A DNA stretch of 64,000 nt from Rahnella inusitata (GTDB taxonomy: Bacteria; Pseudomonadota; Gammaproteobacteria; Enterobacterales; Enterobacteriaceae). Below are positions 1 through 9,872 of the stretch, piece after piece (the stretch's first letter is position 1; each line of letters begins with the position of its first letter). The stretch spans positions 92,612 to 156,611 of the forward strand of contig NZ_JYDE01000014.1 of NCBI RefSeq assembly GCF_003263515.1, read 5' to 3'. Below the pieces are notes generated by a model that was given only the letters and a program-made list of their open reading frames with translations, had not been told where the DNA came from and did not search any database. The position numbers and the translations under genes are program-made.

Positions 1-1880
1 GAACCTTTCAGGCCGGAGACGCTGTGCGCTTCCTGGTATTCCGACATGTTGATGGTCACCAGACTTTGCTCGCCGCCGTACAACAACTCCGCCAGCACCA
101 TCGCCGTTTCGGTTTTGCCGATGCCGGATGAGCCCGCCAGCATGTATACGCCGGTCGGTTTCAGCGGATCGTTAAGGTTGGCGCGGCTGATGCGTATTTG
201 CGTCGCGATAGTTGACAGCGCGTGACGCTGGCCGATGACGCGCTGTTCCAGCCGGTGAAGCAACCCGCTCAACTGCTGATGCTCTTTTTCCACCATGCGT
301 CCGAGCGGAACGCCCGTCCAGCCGGAGACCACGTCAGCGATACAGGCCGCGTCAACGCATTCAAATACCAGCGCGTGGGCCTCATGCAACAGCGCCAGTT
401 CATTGCGCCACTGCGTAATCGCGCTTTCATCACGGCTTTCCTGCAATTGTTGCACCAGCGTCTTTTGTTGCTCCCACAGCGGCTGGATATAGGCCAGATC
501 GGCCAGCAGTTCACCTTCCCGAAGCGCCAGTGCGGCCAGCCGTTTCTCGTGCTGACCTTCTTTTTGCAGCGCGCCACGCTCGGTGCGCAGATTGGTGAGC
601 AGCGCGTTAATATCCTCAATTTCTTTCGGATGATGCGACTGGGAAACCGCCACGCGGGCGCAGGCGGTATCGAGCAGGCTGACGGATTTATCCGGCAGTT
701 GTCTTCCTGCGATGTAACGGCTGGAAAGTGAAACCGCCGCATGGATCGCGCTTTCGAGGATCAGCACGCCGTGGTGGCGGGACATCGCCGGGGCAATGGC
801 GCGCAGCATGGCGGTGGCGCTGTCGATACCTGGCTCCGCGACCTGCACCAGCTGGAAGCGGCGGGTCAGCGCGGCATCTTTCTCAAAATATTTTTTGTAT
901 TCTGCCCAGGTGGTGGCCGCGACGACGCGCAGCTCACCGCGTGCCAGCGCCGGTTTCAGCAGGTTGGCCGCATCGTTTTGCCCGGCCTGACCGCCTGCAC
1001 CAATCAGAGTATGGGCTTCGTCGATAAACAGAATGACAGGCGTCGGGGCGCTGGCGATTTCTTTCATCAGCGCCTGAAGGCGGTTCTCAAACTCACCTTT
1101 TACGCTGGCACCTGCCTGAAGCAGGCCGAGATCCAGCGTTAGCACTTCCATCGATTTCAGCACGTCCGGCACATTACCGGCGGCGATGCGCAGCGCCAGA
1201 CCTTCCACCAGCGCGGTTTTGCCGACGCCCGGTTCACCTGTCAGGATCGGGTTGTTCTGACGACGACGCAGAAGGATATCGATCATCTGGCGAATTTCCG
1301 CTTCGCGACCCAGCACCGGATCTAACTGGCCGTTACGCGCCTGTTCGCTGAGGTTGCGGGTAAATTTGCCGAGCGCGGTGTGGTGGTTGTGTTCCGAAGA
1401 CATCGCACTGCCCTCTGCGGGCTGGCAGGCGTCGAGCAGCAGTGCTTCTGCCGCATCCCGATTGCAGTTCAGTGCCTTCTGCACACTATCGCTCAGCTGC
1501 GACACGGTATTTGCATCCAGCAGGCACGCCAGCAGCGCCGCCGGTGCCAGCTGCGTGTGTCCCCATCCTGCACTGGCGTGAAGCCAGGCTTTTTCCAGCC
1601 ACTCAACCAGCCCGGAGGAGAAGACCGGCGCACGACTGTTGCCGCTTCGCAAGGTGCTCAGCGTTTGCTGCGTGGCGCGGAGCAGGGCGTCGGAGGGCAA
1701 CCCCGCGCCCAGACTGAGGGTTTCCATCAGGCTGCTGTGGCGAATAATGATTGCCAGTAAGAGATGCTCAACGTCCACCTCATGATGGGTGCGCGAAATG
1801 GCCTGACTGACGGCAGCATCCAGACAGCCGCGGCTTTCCGGAGTCAGTTTGTCTACGATGCGTTTTAAATAGCTGCTCAT
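1..1880 (-). CDS. clpV: TssH/ClpV, T6SS sheath-disassembly AAA+ ATPase (3' end outside window)
   Basis: ClpV unfolds and recycles the contracted TssB/TssC sheath in the cytoplasm. About 626 codons are visible and the gene runs off the left edge with no stop. An N-terminal Clp-N region of about 160 residues is followed by a first AAA+ module with Walker A GEPGVGKT (Lys near 221) and Walker B LFIDEAHT. The second module begins with GSSGIGKTE (Lys near 589). The start ATG lies behind an AAAGGA ribosome site, 19 bases after the tssM stop. It is the last visible gene of the leftward T6SS operon. Two Clp ATPase modules in this setting make ClpV rather than ClpB. Confidence 0.96.
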   Translation of the reverse strand, partial: MSSYLKRIVDKLTPESRGCLDAAVSQAISRTHHEVDVEHLLLAIIIRHSSLMETLSLGAGLPSDALLRATQQTLSTLRSGNSRAPVFSSGLVEWLEKAWLHASAGWGHTQLAPAALLACLLDANTVSQLSDSVQKALNCNRDAAEALLLDACQPAEGSAMSSEHNHHTALGKFTRNLSEQARNGQLDPVLGREAEIRQMIDILLRRRQNNPILTGEPGVGKTALVEGLALRIAAGNVPDVLKSMEVLTLDLGLLQAGASVKGEFENRLQALMKEIASAPTPVILFIDEAHTLIGAGGQAGQNDAANLLKPALARGELRVVAATTWAEYKKYFEKDAALTRRFQLVQVAEPGIDSATAMLRAIAPAMSRHHGVLILESAIHAAVSLSSRYIAGRQLPDKSVSLLDTACARVAVSQSHHPKEIEDINALLTNLRTERGALQKEGQHEKRLAALALREGELLADLAYIQPLWEQQKTLVQQLQESRDESAITQWRNELALLHEAHALVFECVDAACIADVVSGWTGVPLGRMVEKEHQQLSGLLHRLEQRVIGQRHALSTIATQIRISRANLNDPLKPTGVYMLAGSSGIGKTETAMVLAELLYGGEQSLVTINMSEYQEAHSVSGLKG

Positions 1881-1899
1881 AAAAAATCCTTTACGTAAA

Positions 1900-4800
1900 T
1901 TACCGGCATTCAGCCGCATTTGCCGGCAAGCCGGAGAGTTGTCCGCGCAGCGCGGCAGAAGGTTCTTCGCTTGGCTGTTGTTCTTCCAGCGCCTGTTTCT
2001 GTTCCTGGAGAACCGCGAGCTGGTCGTCCAGCTTTGCCCAGTCCATCCACGCCCTTTGCAGCGTCTTCTGGTCGGAAATCTTAAAGCGCAGCAACACATG
2101 TTGGATGTTCAACGCCGTCATGGCCTCCGCGTTATCTTCAAAATCATGGGCGTCGATCAACGCTTCGCCATGGGCAAACGCCTGAAGGAAGTCAGGCCAT
2201 GCGCTACTGCCGCTATAGCGGTAGCTGGCGGTGAACTCGGGGAATTTGACGTCCAGTTTTACGCTCTGGCATTGTCCCGGCAGCCAGATGAACTGTGCCT
2301 CTTCGGCAAAATTCATGTTGTCGAGCACCTGGACACCGCTCTGGCATTCCAGCGTCAGGCGGGAACCAATGGGGATCAGTCGTGCGCCTTCCGGTACGGT
2401 CGCTGGCTGGCTGACAATGCCGACGCTGTAAGGTTTGATTTCCAGCGCTTTTTGCTGCCCGGTCAGTTGCATAATCTGATCGTTAAGCACCGTAACTCGG
2501 TCGGCGTTTTGTGTGTTCTGGCGCTGCGGCACATCAAGTACGTCTTCCGGGTTCAGCATGTGACGGGCAATGCGCACAAACTCATCGGTCAGCGGGACCG
2601 TCTGGCCCTGGAATTCACCGGCCTGCGGCCCCTGATCGCTGACCACCAGCAAACCTTTGGCTGGGCCACGGACGAAGTCAGCCAGATACTGCCAGGTCAG
2701 CGCCTGCTGGGCGTCATAATCCTCCTCCTGGGCATTCTTACGCATCGCCCACAGCACCTTGCTTTGCCACTGCTGATTGAGCCAGCAGCCGGAGCGGGAC
2801 ACCGCATGGCCAAGCAGCGCGCTGGCGTCGCTTTTGTACATTGACCAGACCGCTTCCACGCCAATTCCCTGACTGTGCGGTTCCGACATTTTGCGCAACT
2901 TTTCAAAACTGGCGAACAGGGTGACCAGCGGATTAATGTTTTTGGCATCCGTCTCCGTGGCGAAAAGCCCGTTGGTGAGCGCCGGACTCAGAGCGGCCTG
3001 ATTCAGCGCCTCTGATGCTGCCGCATTCAGCGATTCCAGCCACTTCTTCCATGCGCCGGTTTGTGGCGTGGCGAGAGGGGAGGCCGCCGGTAATTTTCCG
3101 CCCCGTAACCATTTGGTCAGCCCGCCACGCAATGTGGTGTCAACCTGTTGCACTTTCTTCAGGGTTGGATTTTCTGCCGCCTGCATCGGAAGATTCTGTA
3201 ACTTTTGCAGTTCTGTCAGCCATGGCTGAGCACTTTGCGCAGGAATATCGTCGAGTTCGAGAGCGATTCGCCGGGCAAAGAGCATGGCGGGACTCTGCCC
3301 CTGAACGATGGCAATCAGCTGGTTTTGCGTCAGGGAATGAGCTGCCTGATTTTGCACCAACGGAGTCACGGTAAGCAGCAAATCACGCCAGGCGTTCTGG
3401 CGCAGAGCCGGCAGCGACTGCTTAAACTGTTGCAGCGCCGGCTCCGGCTGTGTTTTGCTCCCTGCCTGCGCGATCAGATCCACCCATGCGTTGAGTTGCG
3501 CTTCGCCCTGAAGTGTCCAGATCCCAGAGAGCGTAGCGGGCACCTGCGGCCAGTAATCACTGACCTGAAGGGCAGGCAGGCTATTATCCGGCGCGGTCAG
3601 CCACGCCAGCGTACGGTCATCATTGATGAGGACTGACAGCAGGCGACGCAGAGCCGCCAGTTGGTTTTCGCCACCCGGTTGTTGCATTTCCCAGCGCTCT
3701 ATTGCCAGTCGCGCGTGCGGCGATGCGGAAGGATCGATGGCGTTGAGGCGCAGGGCGTGGGGGATAGGCGGTCGCAGGCTCAGCGCCGTCAGCGAGGCAC
3801 CGTCACGCATCGCCTGACGGGTAATCAGGGTTTGAGCGAGACGGATCACCATCTGGCGCCGGGTTTGCAACGGCGCAGTCAAAAATTGTTGTTCATACGC
3901 CGCGAACTGCTGGCTGGTGTTCATAGGCTGAGACGGAAGCCGGGTACGCAAACGTTGTTCAACCCACAGATGTTGATGGTTAAGTACGTGCGCAAAAGGC
4001 AGATACACCAGCGGTGCATCGCGATGCGTTTCGTTCTTCATCAGCAATTCCGCCAGCTCTGTCGCGGACAGCGAAGCCGTGTCGTGCTGCATCAGTTTTG
4101 TGCTTTTCAGCGCGCTGTAACCCAGCGCAACGACGCAACCCAGTAGCAACAATCCCCCCAGGACCACGCGCAGTCTTTTGTTGTGATTCCACTGCACGTC
4201 ACGAGTGGCGCTGAACGCCGGAAGATGGTGCGTCAGCAAATCGTGAACAAAGGACGTGGTGCGGCGACTTTTGTTCAAATCCTGTTGCTCACTGGCTGTA
4301 AACCACACGCCACCGAGCGTAGCCGGAGTGAAGTAAGCGTTGGGTTCGCATAGCGAGGCGAGGAAAACCCGCAGCGGCTCTTCCTGTCGGGCGAAAGATT
4401 CCGGGAACGCGAGCAGCGCGGCCTTTGCCTCTGCCGAAACGGGCGCGCCAGCCATGCTGATGCGGGCAAGATCGAAGCCCTTTTTCAGCGCAGTAAAAAG
4501 CGGCAGCAGCGTCGAGACGTCTTTGCCGTCGATTTCCGGCGGCGTCGGCCAGTAATATCCCAGCGCCTGCTGTTGCTGAGCCGGGGAAAGCTGCTTCGTC
4601 CAGAGGCTGAAAGCAGGGAATTTATCGCACTGTGTCACCATTATGTAGAGTGGCAATTGGCGCATAAGCTTGCGCGTCAGGGGTTCGATTTGGGCGCGGA
4701 TTTTACGCGCCTTCTCATGCAGCACGCTGACGTCTTCATTGATGAGATCGGTGACCGACAGACCAATCAGAATGCCTGATGGCGCGGGCGCACGGGCTAT

Positions 4801-5328
4801 CCAACCGACCATTTTCCCCCAGGCCCGGTGGAAAGTGGGTGTCCCGTTGAGGAAGTTACCGGACAGGTCGAGGATGCAAACGTTGCGGAAAAACCACCAT
4901 CGCAGGGTATGCGTCGGCACCACAGTATTATCATGTTCATCACTTGAGAACATCGGCAGGCCCGATCCGGCGAGCAATGACGTTTTGCCGCAGCGGTCGC
5001 CGAGCAACAAATACCAGGGGATCGGCGGACGTTTACGCTGAATACGTTTCACCACCGCTGCGCCAGATTTCCAGTGCTGAAACAGCACGTATTCCCGGCG
5101 CGAAAGGCGAAATTTTTCGAAAAAGCGGTGTGCTTTCTTCTCTTTAATCAGCTGTGTCAGCCAGAGCAGTGCGCTCCACAGCACCAAGGCCGCGAACATC
5201 ACACTTATCCAGACTGCAAAAATCATGACCGTACTCCACTCGCGCCAGAGCCCGAGGGTGCAGCAGAAGAGAAACACCAGACATAGCAGCAGCAGCCATC
5301 CTGCGAAAATGAATAATTTTTTCAGCAT
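1900..5328 (-). CDS. tssM: TssM (IcmF), T6SS inner-membrane complex protein
   Basis: TssM spans the inner membrane and periplasm and forms the T6SS trans-envelope complex with TssL and TssJ. At 1142 residues it has normal family length. Two hydrophobic segments lie near residues 5-27 and 33-60 and a third near 388-405, with a cytoplasmic NTPase-like domain between and a long periplasmic C-terminal half. The nucleotide-binding loop is odd: residues 110-116 read GDRCGKT, one residue short of the usual GxxxxGK[ST]. A DLSG switch-like motif sits near residue 154. The gene lies 6 bases after tssL and before clpV. Confidence 0.97.
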   Translation of the reverse strand: MLKKLFIFAGWLLLLCLVFLFCCTLGLWREWSTVMIFAVWISVMFAALVLWSALLWLTQLIKEKKAHRFFEKFRLSRREYVLFQHWKSGAAVVKRIQRKRPPIPWYLLLGDRCGKTSLLAGSGLPMFSSDEHDNTVVPTHTLRWWFFRNVCILDLSGNFLNGTPTFHRAWGKMVGWIARAPAPSGILIGLSVTDLINEDVSVLHEKARKIRAQIEPLTRKLMRQLPLYIMVTQCDKFPAFSLWTKQLSPAQQQQALGYYWPTPPEIDGKDVSTLLPLFTALKKGFDLARISMAGAPVSAEAKAALLAFPESFARQEEPLRVFLASLCEPNAYFTPATLGGVWFTASEQQDLNKSRRTTSFVHDLLTHHLPAFSATRDVQWNHNKRLRVVLGGLLLLGCVVALGYSALKSTKLMQHDTASLSATELAELLMKNETHRDAPLVYLPFAHVLNHQHLWVEQRLRTRLPSQPMNTSQQFAAYEQQFLTAPLQTRRQMVIRLAQTLITRQAMRDGASLTALSLRPPIPHALRLNAIDPSASPHARLAIERWEMQQPGGENQLAALRRLLSVLINDDRTLAWLTAPDNSLPALQVSDYWPQVPATLSGIWTLQGEAQLNAWVDLIAQAGSKTQPEPALQQFKQSLPALRQNAWRDLLLTVTPLVQNQAAHSLTQNQLIAIVQGQSPAMLFARRIALELDDIPAQSAQPWLTELQKLQNLPMQAAENPTLKKVQQVDTTLRGGLTKWLRGGKLPAASPLATPQTGAWKKWLESLNAAASEALNQAALSPALTNGLFATETDAKNINPLVTLFASFEKLRKMSEPHSQGIGVEAVWSMYKSDASALLGHAVSRSGCWLNQQWQSKVLWAMRKNAQEEDYDAQQALTWQYLADFVRGPAKGLLVVSDQGPQAGEFQGQTVPLTDEFVRIARHMLNPEDVLDVPQRQNTQNADRVTVLNDQIMQLTGQQKALEIKPYSVGIVSQPATVPEGARLIPIGSRLTLECQSGVQVLDNMNFAEEAQFIWLPGQCQSVKLDVKFPEFTASYRYSGSSAWPDFLQAFAHGEALIDAHDFEDNAEAMTALNIQHVLLRFKISDQKTLQRAWMDWAKLDDQLAVLQEQKQALEEQQPSEEPSAALRGQLSGLPANAAECR

Positions 5329-5334
5329 ACGTTC

Positions 5335-5952
5335 TTATGAAAAATAAAGGGCCTGAAGAAGCACCAGGGTGGCGTAAAACACCGCCAGCCCCAGAAGGGC
5401 AAGCACAACGTTGCCCTTTGAGGAGGCGAGCGACGATCGTTTTCTGACGCTAACCGGCGTGAGCGGTGCGTCGTTCGGCCACTGTTGCCAGGCATGAGGC
5501 AGGCAATGCTGGCGCTGTTGTCCGATGAGAACGCTCAGAGCATGACCGTCCTGTGCGGCGCTATATTTCCCGTGGAATCCATTTTGCAGACAAAACAGGA
5601 ACACGCGGCGCACCTGAAGGTGCTCTTCTTTCAGGTCGTTCAGCCTTACAAAGAACATCTCGCCGCCGATGGAGGTCTGGAAGTATTTGCGTTGCAGCAA
5701 ATCGTAGCGCCAGCGTTGCGCAAAGGGCTGTGCCGAACACAGAACGGTTTCATCGAGCCAGACCACCACGGCAAAGAACGCCTGATCCCGCTCGAAATCG
5801 GTCACGTCCTGATACTCGGCGTCCTTCACTGCGCCCTCGATCCGGGAGAGGCAGATCGCGCGGAAGGTGTCGTAATCGGCAAAAAGCGCAGACTGATACG
5901 CGAATTCGGCGGCCAGTTTGAATACGGGCAGATAGCAGTCGAGGAGTGTCAT
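5335..5952 (-). CDS. tssL: TssL (DotU/IcmH), T6SS inner-membrane protein
   Basis: TssL is a C-tail-anchored inner-membrane protein that joins TssM and TssJ in the membrane complex and contacts TssK of the baseplate. The 205 residues contain a DotU-type cytoplasmic domain (VWLDETVLC near residues 68-76, then WRYDLLQRKYF) and one C-terminal membrane segment at about 178-203. No peptidoglycan-binding OmpA domain is fused, so this is the short form. Its ATG overlaps the tssK stop by four bases (ATGA), which suggests translational coupling. Confidence 0.96.
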   Translation of the reverse strand: MTLLDCYLPVFKLAAEFAYQSALFADYDTFRAICLSRIEGAVKDAEYQDVTDFERDQAFFAVVVWLDETVLCSAQPFAQRWRYDLLQRKYFQTSIGGEMFFVRLNDLKEEHLQVRRVFLFCLQNGFHGKYSAAQDGHALSVLIGQQRQHCLPHAWQQWPNDAPLTPVSVRKRSSLASSKGNVVLALLGLAVFYATLVLLQALYFS

Positions 5953-7328
5953 TGGTTGGGCACCATAAAGACCAGTTGCACCTGTAAGTCGTCAGGTGCA
6001 TCAGCCCAGTAAAAAGCGACATTTTTTTGCTGTTCGACGCTTTTCCATCCATCTTCATGCCGGTTCAGCACAAAATAGCAGGAGTCTTTTCGGTCGGGCA
6101 CACCGCGTGGTGAAGGGTTCGCCCACACCGAGGTGATACCTGGCAGAGCGTGCTGAATAAGGGCGCTGATGGCGTTCTGCGGTGCGATTTTGAATTCCCC
6201 GCCCGTCTTAAAGGTTAAGTGCCACGACGCCAGTTTTTCGGACCGCAGCAGCAGCAATACCTGACTGGCCGGCGGGATTTCTCCGGGCATCAGCTCGCCG
6301 CGATAAATCCGCTGTTCGTCAGATTTCAGGGTGATGTAGGTGTTGTCTTCCAGCGCCAGCCCGTTGAGCAGGGCGATCAGTGTTTTCCTGACACTGCTGA
6401 AGCAGTCGATCAGGTTGTAGTGATCGTAAGGCAACAGCGATGCGCCACCGTCGAGCCATTCGCCGGTGAATGAGCACATGTCGTTAAAGGACGAAATCTC
6501 CCCCACCAGCTGCACCAGCAGGCCATAGATTTGCCACGGATGAATGATCGGCGCACGGCAGTAATGCTCAAGCAGCGGCAGCGCACGGTTGAGGGAACGC
6601 ATTGCCAGCAGCTGCGTGATGTCACCGGCGCTTTTACTGCCGTTGCTCAGCTGATCGGGGCGTTTATATTCTTCGAGTTTGTGGGCACGGCTGCTGAGTT
6701 CGGCGCGCAGGCCTTCCAGCAGCGTTTTAAGCGCCGGGGAGCCGGTCAGCGTCACCGCTGGCGGACTGAAACGCGGATCGAAAATCACGCGGTCGTTGTC
6801 ATAACGCAGTTGCAGCAGCGGCAGGCACTCGCAATCGACGGCGGTTTCTTTCTCTGCCTCGCTCAGGATGCGAACGTTGTAGGCAATCCGCGGCACGGCA
6901 CTTTCCGGACCTTTGTGATAAACGTCTTTCATCACACCGTCATCGGCCTGGTTGATCCAGCGGCTGCTGGTGCCGGTGCTGACGTTCGGATGATCCGGGT
7001 CGAAACGGCGCAGCGCCAGCCACAAGGTGAAAGGCTTCTCGCGCTGTTTCCAGGCGTCACGAAACTGGCGTGGCTCGATCAGGCAATTACCCGGATATTC
7101 GAGGTAATAGCCCGAGGGCAGGATCAGGCGCAGATGGTCAATTTTGAGCGAAAAATCGACCAGCGTTTCATGATTGATGTCGCACTCGATCACGCCGACG
7201 TTCCACGGCTGTGCCAATTGGCGCTGTTGCGCCAGCATGTAGCTGTGATGGAGATCTACCGACTGAAAATGCTGTGGTTGCAGATACAAACCGGAGTACC
7301 AGTAAATCTGCTGCTGTTCTGGGTACAT
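5949..7328 (-). CDS. tssK: TssK, T6SS baseplate protein
   Basis: TssK links the baseplate wedge (TssF, TssG, TssE) to the membrane complex through TssL and TssM. The sequence opens with the typical YWYSGLYLQPQHFQ motif near residues 9-22, and the whole length matches the family at about 459 residues. An upstream in-frame start at 7406 would add 26 residues that overlap tssJ. I prefer the ATG at 7328 because of its GGGGAGAG ribosome site and the family-typical N terminus. The stop overlaps the tssL start. Confidence 0.96.
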   Translation of the reverse strand: MYPEQQQIYWYSGLYLQPQHFQSVDLHHSYMLAQQRQLAQPWNVGVIECDINHETLVDFSLKIDHLRLILPSGYYLEYPGNCLIEPRQFRDAWKQREKPFTLWLALRRFDPDHPNVSTGTSSRWINQADDGVMKDVYHKGPESAVPRIAYNVRILSEAEKETAVDCECLPLLQLRYDNDRVIFDPRFSPPAVTLTGSPALKTLLEGLRAELSSRAHKLEEYKRPDQLSNGSKSAGDITQLLAMRSLNRALPLLEHYCRAPIIHPWQIYGLLVQLVGEISSFNDMCSFTGEWLDGGASLLPYDHYNLIDCFSSVRKTLIALLNGLALEDNTYITLKSDEQRIYRGELMPGEIPPASQVLLLLRSEKLASWHLTFKTGGEFKIAPQNAISALIQHALPGITSVWANPSPRGVPDRKDSCYFVLNRHEDGWKSVEQQKNVAFYWADAPDDLQVQLVFMVPNQ

Positions 7329-7329
7329 G

Positions 7330-7983
7330 TTATTTCTCTCCCCCCGCCGGGACGTTGACAGGCGAGTTCTGCACTGGCTGAGAGTCTGCTGGCGACTGAA
7401 CGTCATGTGGCGATGAATTTTTCGTCAGCTCTGTAATGCTCTGACTGCCAAGCCTGACGTTAAGGACCAGCGGAGAGAGTTGTGCGGACCACTTTGGTGT
7501 CCACCAGCCAGTGCTGGTGAGAGTGACCGGGATACTGACCATCGCCATATGCTGTTTTTTCGGGAACGGGTAATAGCCAGCGACGATTGCCACCTTGCGG
7601 GTATTCTCGCTGCGGTCGATGTGCAGCGTGATTTGCTGACCGGGCATGGTGGCGTAACGGTCCACTTTCAGGATGTCATTTTCGGCGCCCGCGCCGTTAA
7701 ACAGGCTTTTCAACTGCGCCGGATTAGACAGGACTTTATTCAACGAACTGGCATTTTGCGCCTGAATCACCAGCAAAGTGCAGCTGTTGGCAATCTCATT
7801 CCAGCTGTTCAGGCCGGGATCTGCCGTGATGTTGAGGGCGATCGCGCCCTGAGCAAACGGTGTGGCCACCTGATCGATGGCCTGCTGTTCGGCGGAGACC
7901 TTATTACTGGCCTTTTCACCCGCGCAGCCACACAGCAGAGTGCTGGCGATGAAAAGTAATAATGCTGTGCTTAGGGCTTTCAC
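7330..7983 (-). CDS. tssJ: TssJ (SciN-like), T6SS outer-membrane lipoprotein
   Basis: TssJ is the outer-membrane lipoprotein that anchors the T6SS membrane complex through TssM. A hydrophobic signal of about 17 residues ends in a lipobox-like LCGC, with Cys20 the probable lipidated residue. The SciN-like beta-sandwich follows (LNITADPGLN, then LYTFP-type turn regions). The 217 residues include a polar Ser/Pro/Gln-rich tail of about 30 residues beyond the usual domain. The gene lies one base before tssK and overlaps the tssA stop by four bases. Confidence 0.92.
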   Translation of the reverse strand: MKALSTALLLFIASTLLCGCAGEKASNKVSAEQQAIDQVATPFAQGAIALNITADPGLNSWNEIANSCTLLVIQAQNASSLNKVLSNPAQLKSLFNGAGAENDILKVDRYATMPGQQITLHIDRSENTRKVAIVAGYYPFPKKQHMAMVSIPVTLTSTGWWTPKWSAQLSPLVLNVRLGSQSITELTKNSSPHDVQSPADSQPVQNSPVNVPAGGEK

Positions 7984-9059
7984 TCTTTTTGTCCTTTTAG
8001 TACGTTGTTGATTTCACGCATGCTTCCACTGTCAGTCAGCATTTCGTCAAGCCATTCGGTGAGTGTCATGTTCGCCCAGCGCGCCGCACGCTCCATCAGG
8101 AACGGCACCGGGCTGGAGGGTTCGGTCTGGCGGAAAAAGTGGGCGATAGACAGCATCTGACTGATGGCCTGTTCACGCGAAAGCAGCTGATTGCGGCCCG
8201 GTGCCTGATAAGCATCCCCCATCTCAAAGGCGACAGGTTCGTCGGTGAGATCGGTGAAATCCAGATTCAGCATTTCACTGCCCGTCGGGATCGCCCGCTG
8301 TGCCAGACGTTGCAGAAAATCCGTACTGTCTGACAGGCTTTGGCGTGTTTGAGCAAACAGGGCGTGAGGCTCTTCCTGACTCAGCGAGAAATAACAGGCT
8401 TCCAGCCGGTCGAGCTGAGTTTTCAGGCGCTCAAGGCTACCGGCCCGCTGGCTGATTTCGATGGAAGAAAACGTCGCGGCGAGCACATCGAACGTCTCCA
8501 TGCTCAGATCGCCTTCTTTGGCTATCATGTCGTCGCGTGAATCCGGCCACGTACAGATTTTATGTTCGAAGGCGAGCACCCTGTGCCAGTGCGCCAAAGA
8601 AGACTCCGGCTGGCGGATCAGCGGACGGGTGTACAGCAGCTGACTAATATCGCGATCGAGTCGGCTGAGTTTGCTGTAGCGGACCGCCGCGCCCTCGTCA
8701 TCCAGCGTGGGCCAGCACTGAAACCAGAAGTGCGTGATGAATTCACTCAGGAATTGAAAGCCAGTTTCTGCGCCCTCAATGCCCTGTAAGTGAGTCAGGG
8801 ACTCAACCAGCCAGCAGCCTACCTGCAAATCTTTGCTTTGCTGGGAAAGCGCGGCAACGCACAGCTTGCGAACTTTGTGCCAGTCAGCGCGGCGCGGCTC
8901 AGCCATAGTCCATTCATCTTGCGGAAGATAGTCCGGGTCGCTTTCGCGAGACTGACGGATATCATCATAAATTTGCTCGTATTCCAGATTGAGCCCTGCC
9001 GGTTGTTCCGGGCTGATGGGCATCAACATAGCGGCTATTTCTGGTTGCATTACTGACAT
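7980..9059 (-). CDS. tssA: TssA (ImpA-type), T6SS sheath-assembly cap protein
   Basis: TssA primes baseplate assembly and coordinates tail and sheath polymerisation. The N-terminal ImpA domain is clear, with PISPEQPAGLNLEY near residues 14-27 and the pattern FWFQCWPTLDDEG near 135-147. The protein has about 359 residues, a short-type TssA without a long C-terminal extension. A TTG at 9071 is also in frame, but the ATG at 9059 has a GGAA ribosome site and gives the more usual start. It follows the PAAR gene and overlaps tssJ. Confidence 0.93.
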   Translation of the reverse strand: MSVMQPEIAAMLMPISPEQPAGLNLEYEQIYDDIRQSRESDPDYLPQDEWTMAEPRRADWHKVRKLCVAALSQQSKDLQVGCWLVESLTHLQGIEGAETGFQFLSEFITHFWFQCWPTLDDEGAAVRYSKLSRLDRDISQLLYTRPLIRQPESSLAHWHRVLAFEHKICTWPDSRDDMIAKEGDLSMETFDVLAATFSSIEISQRAGSLERLKTQLDRLEACYFSLSQEEPHALFAQTRQSLSDSTDFLQRLAQRAIPTGSEMLNLDFTDLTDEPVAFEMGDAYQAPGRNQLLSREQAISQMLSIAHFFRQTEPSSPVPFLMERAARWANMTLTEWLDEMLTDSGSMREINNVLKGQKE

Positions 9060-9082
9060 ATCTTTTTCCAATTAAAACAAAA

Positions 9083-9382
9083 CTATCCAATAAGAACTTT
9101 CGGGCAGCCCATGACGATAGTGCCGCCGTGCGCGCAGCTGTCACCCATGCGGGCAGCCGGTTTTTTGCCGATCATTACTTTGACGCTGCCCATGACAATG
9201 CTGTCCGGAGGGCCCACGCAGACGGCCATTGAGCCGACGGTTGCGGCGGGCATGCCACCAATCAGTACAGTAGGCACGCCGGGCGGCAGGATCGGGCCAC
9301 CCACGTGAGGGATCGGCGGCAGGCCGGGCGTGACCATCGGGCAAACATGCATATCTGAAACGCGAGCTGCGGGTTGTCCCAT
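9083..9382 (-). CDS. PAAR-domain T6SS spike tip protein
   Basis: PAAR proteins sharpen the VgrG spike and often carry effectors. This one is about 99 residues and consists only of the PAAR fold, with glycine-rich repeats such as PHVGGPILPPG and PTVLIGGMPAA and a closing CAHGGTIVMG. There is no C-terminal toxin extension. The chosen ATG at 9382 overlaps the stop of the preceding gene (TGATG) and has an AGGAGA ribosome site, whereas an in-frame start at 9403 lies inside that gene. Confidence 0.94.
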   Translation of the reverse strand: MGQPAARVSDMHVCPMVTPGLPPIPHVGGPILPPGVPTVLIGGMPAATVGSMAVCVGPPDSIVMGSVKVMIGKKPAARMGDSCAHGGTIVMGCPKVLIG

Positions 9383-9849
9383 CAGGCTTTCTCCTGAGTC
9401 CATTGCGCCAGAAGGCGGCGGGTGCCGTCTGCCGGATTGTCGGTGTTGCGCGTCGCCAGCATCAGCAACACGCAGCGGCGCATCTCGCCGCTGAGGTGCG
9501 GTTCGGGGTACACCGGTTCCAGCCCTTCCGGGCTCATGCTGCCCTGCGACCAGAACAGTGACAGTGCGAGCGCACCTGCCGGGGTGTCGAAACCCAGGAT
9601 TTCGGCGTGGTGAAAAATCTGCCAGCGTAATTTTTCATTTGGCTCGGCATACCAGCGCTGCATTTCGTCCAGCACCTGTGCGCTGGCCGGGTGTGCGATG
9701 TGGCGCAGGCAGCCGAGCAGCCAGAGGCTCAGCGCGCGCGGGTCGGCCTGCTTCACCCACAGGGTTAGCACCTGTTCCCACTGGTCGTCGGCACTTTGCT
9801 GCATATTGCTTTGCCCGTGCGCCGCGGGGGGATAATCGTAATCAGACAT
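9382..9849 (-). CDS. Small T6SS-associated protein between vgrG and PAAR (DUF6931-like)
   Basis: This 155-residue soluble protein has no signal peptide or membrane segment. It is rich in Trp and Leu (WLLGCLRHIAHP, WQIFHHAEILGFDTPAGAL). Genes of this kind occur between vgrG and PAAR in enterobacterial T6SS operons. I believe it matches DUF6931, but from memory only. Position suggests a chaperone or adaptor loading PAAR or cargo onto VgrG; that role is inferred. It does not look like a DUF4123 or DUF1795 chaperone. Confidence 0.75.
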   Translation of the reverse strand: MSDYDYPPAAHGQSNMQQSADDQWEQVLTLWVKQADPRALSLWLLGCLRHIAHPASAQVLDEMQRWYAEPNEKLRWQIFHHAEILGFDTPAGALALSLFWSQGSMSPEGLEPVYPEPHLSGEMRRCVLLMLATRNTDNPADGTRRLLAQWTQEKA

Positions 9850-9872
9850 GCTGTCTCCTTAAGCTGTGTTCC

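Noticed and set aside
1939..2844. Rightward open frame of 301 codons opposite tssM
   Set aside because: It is antisense to clear TssM coding sequence; the length reflects codon bias on the other strand.
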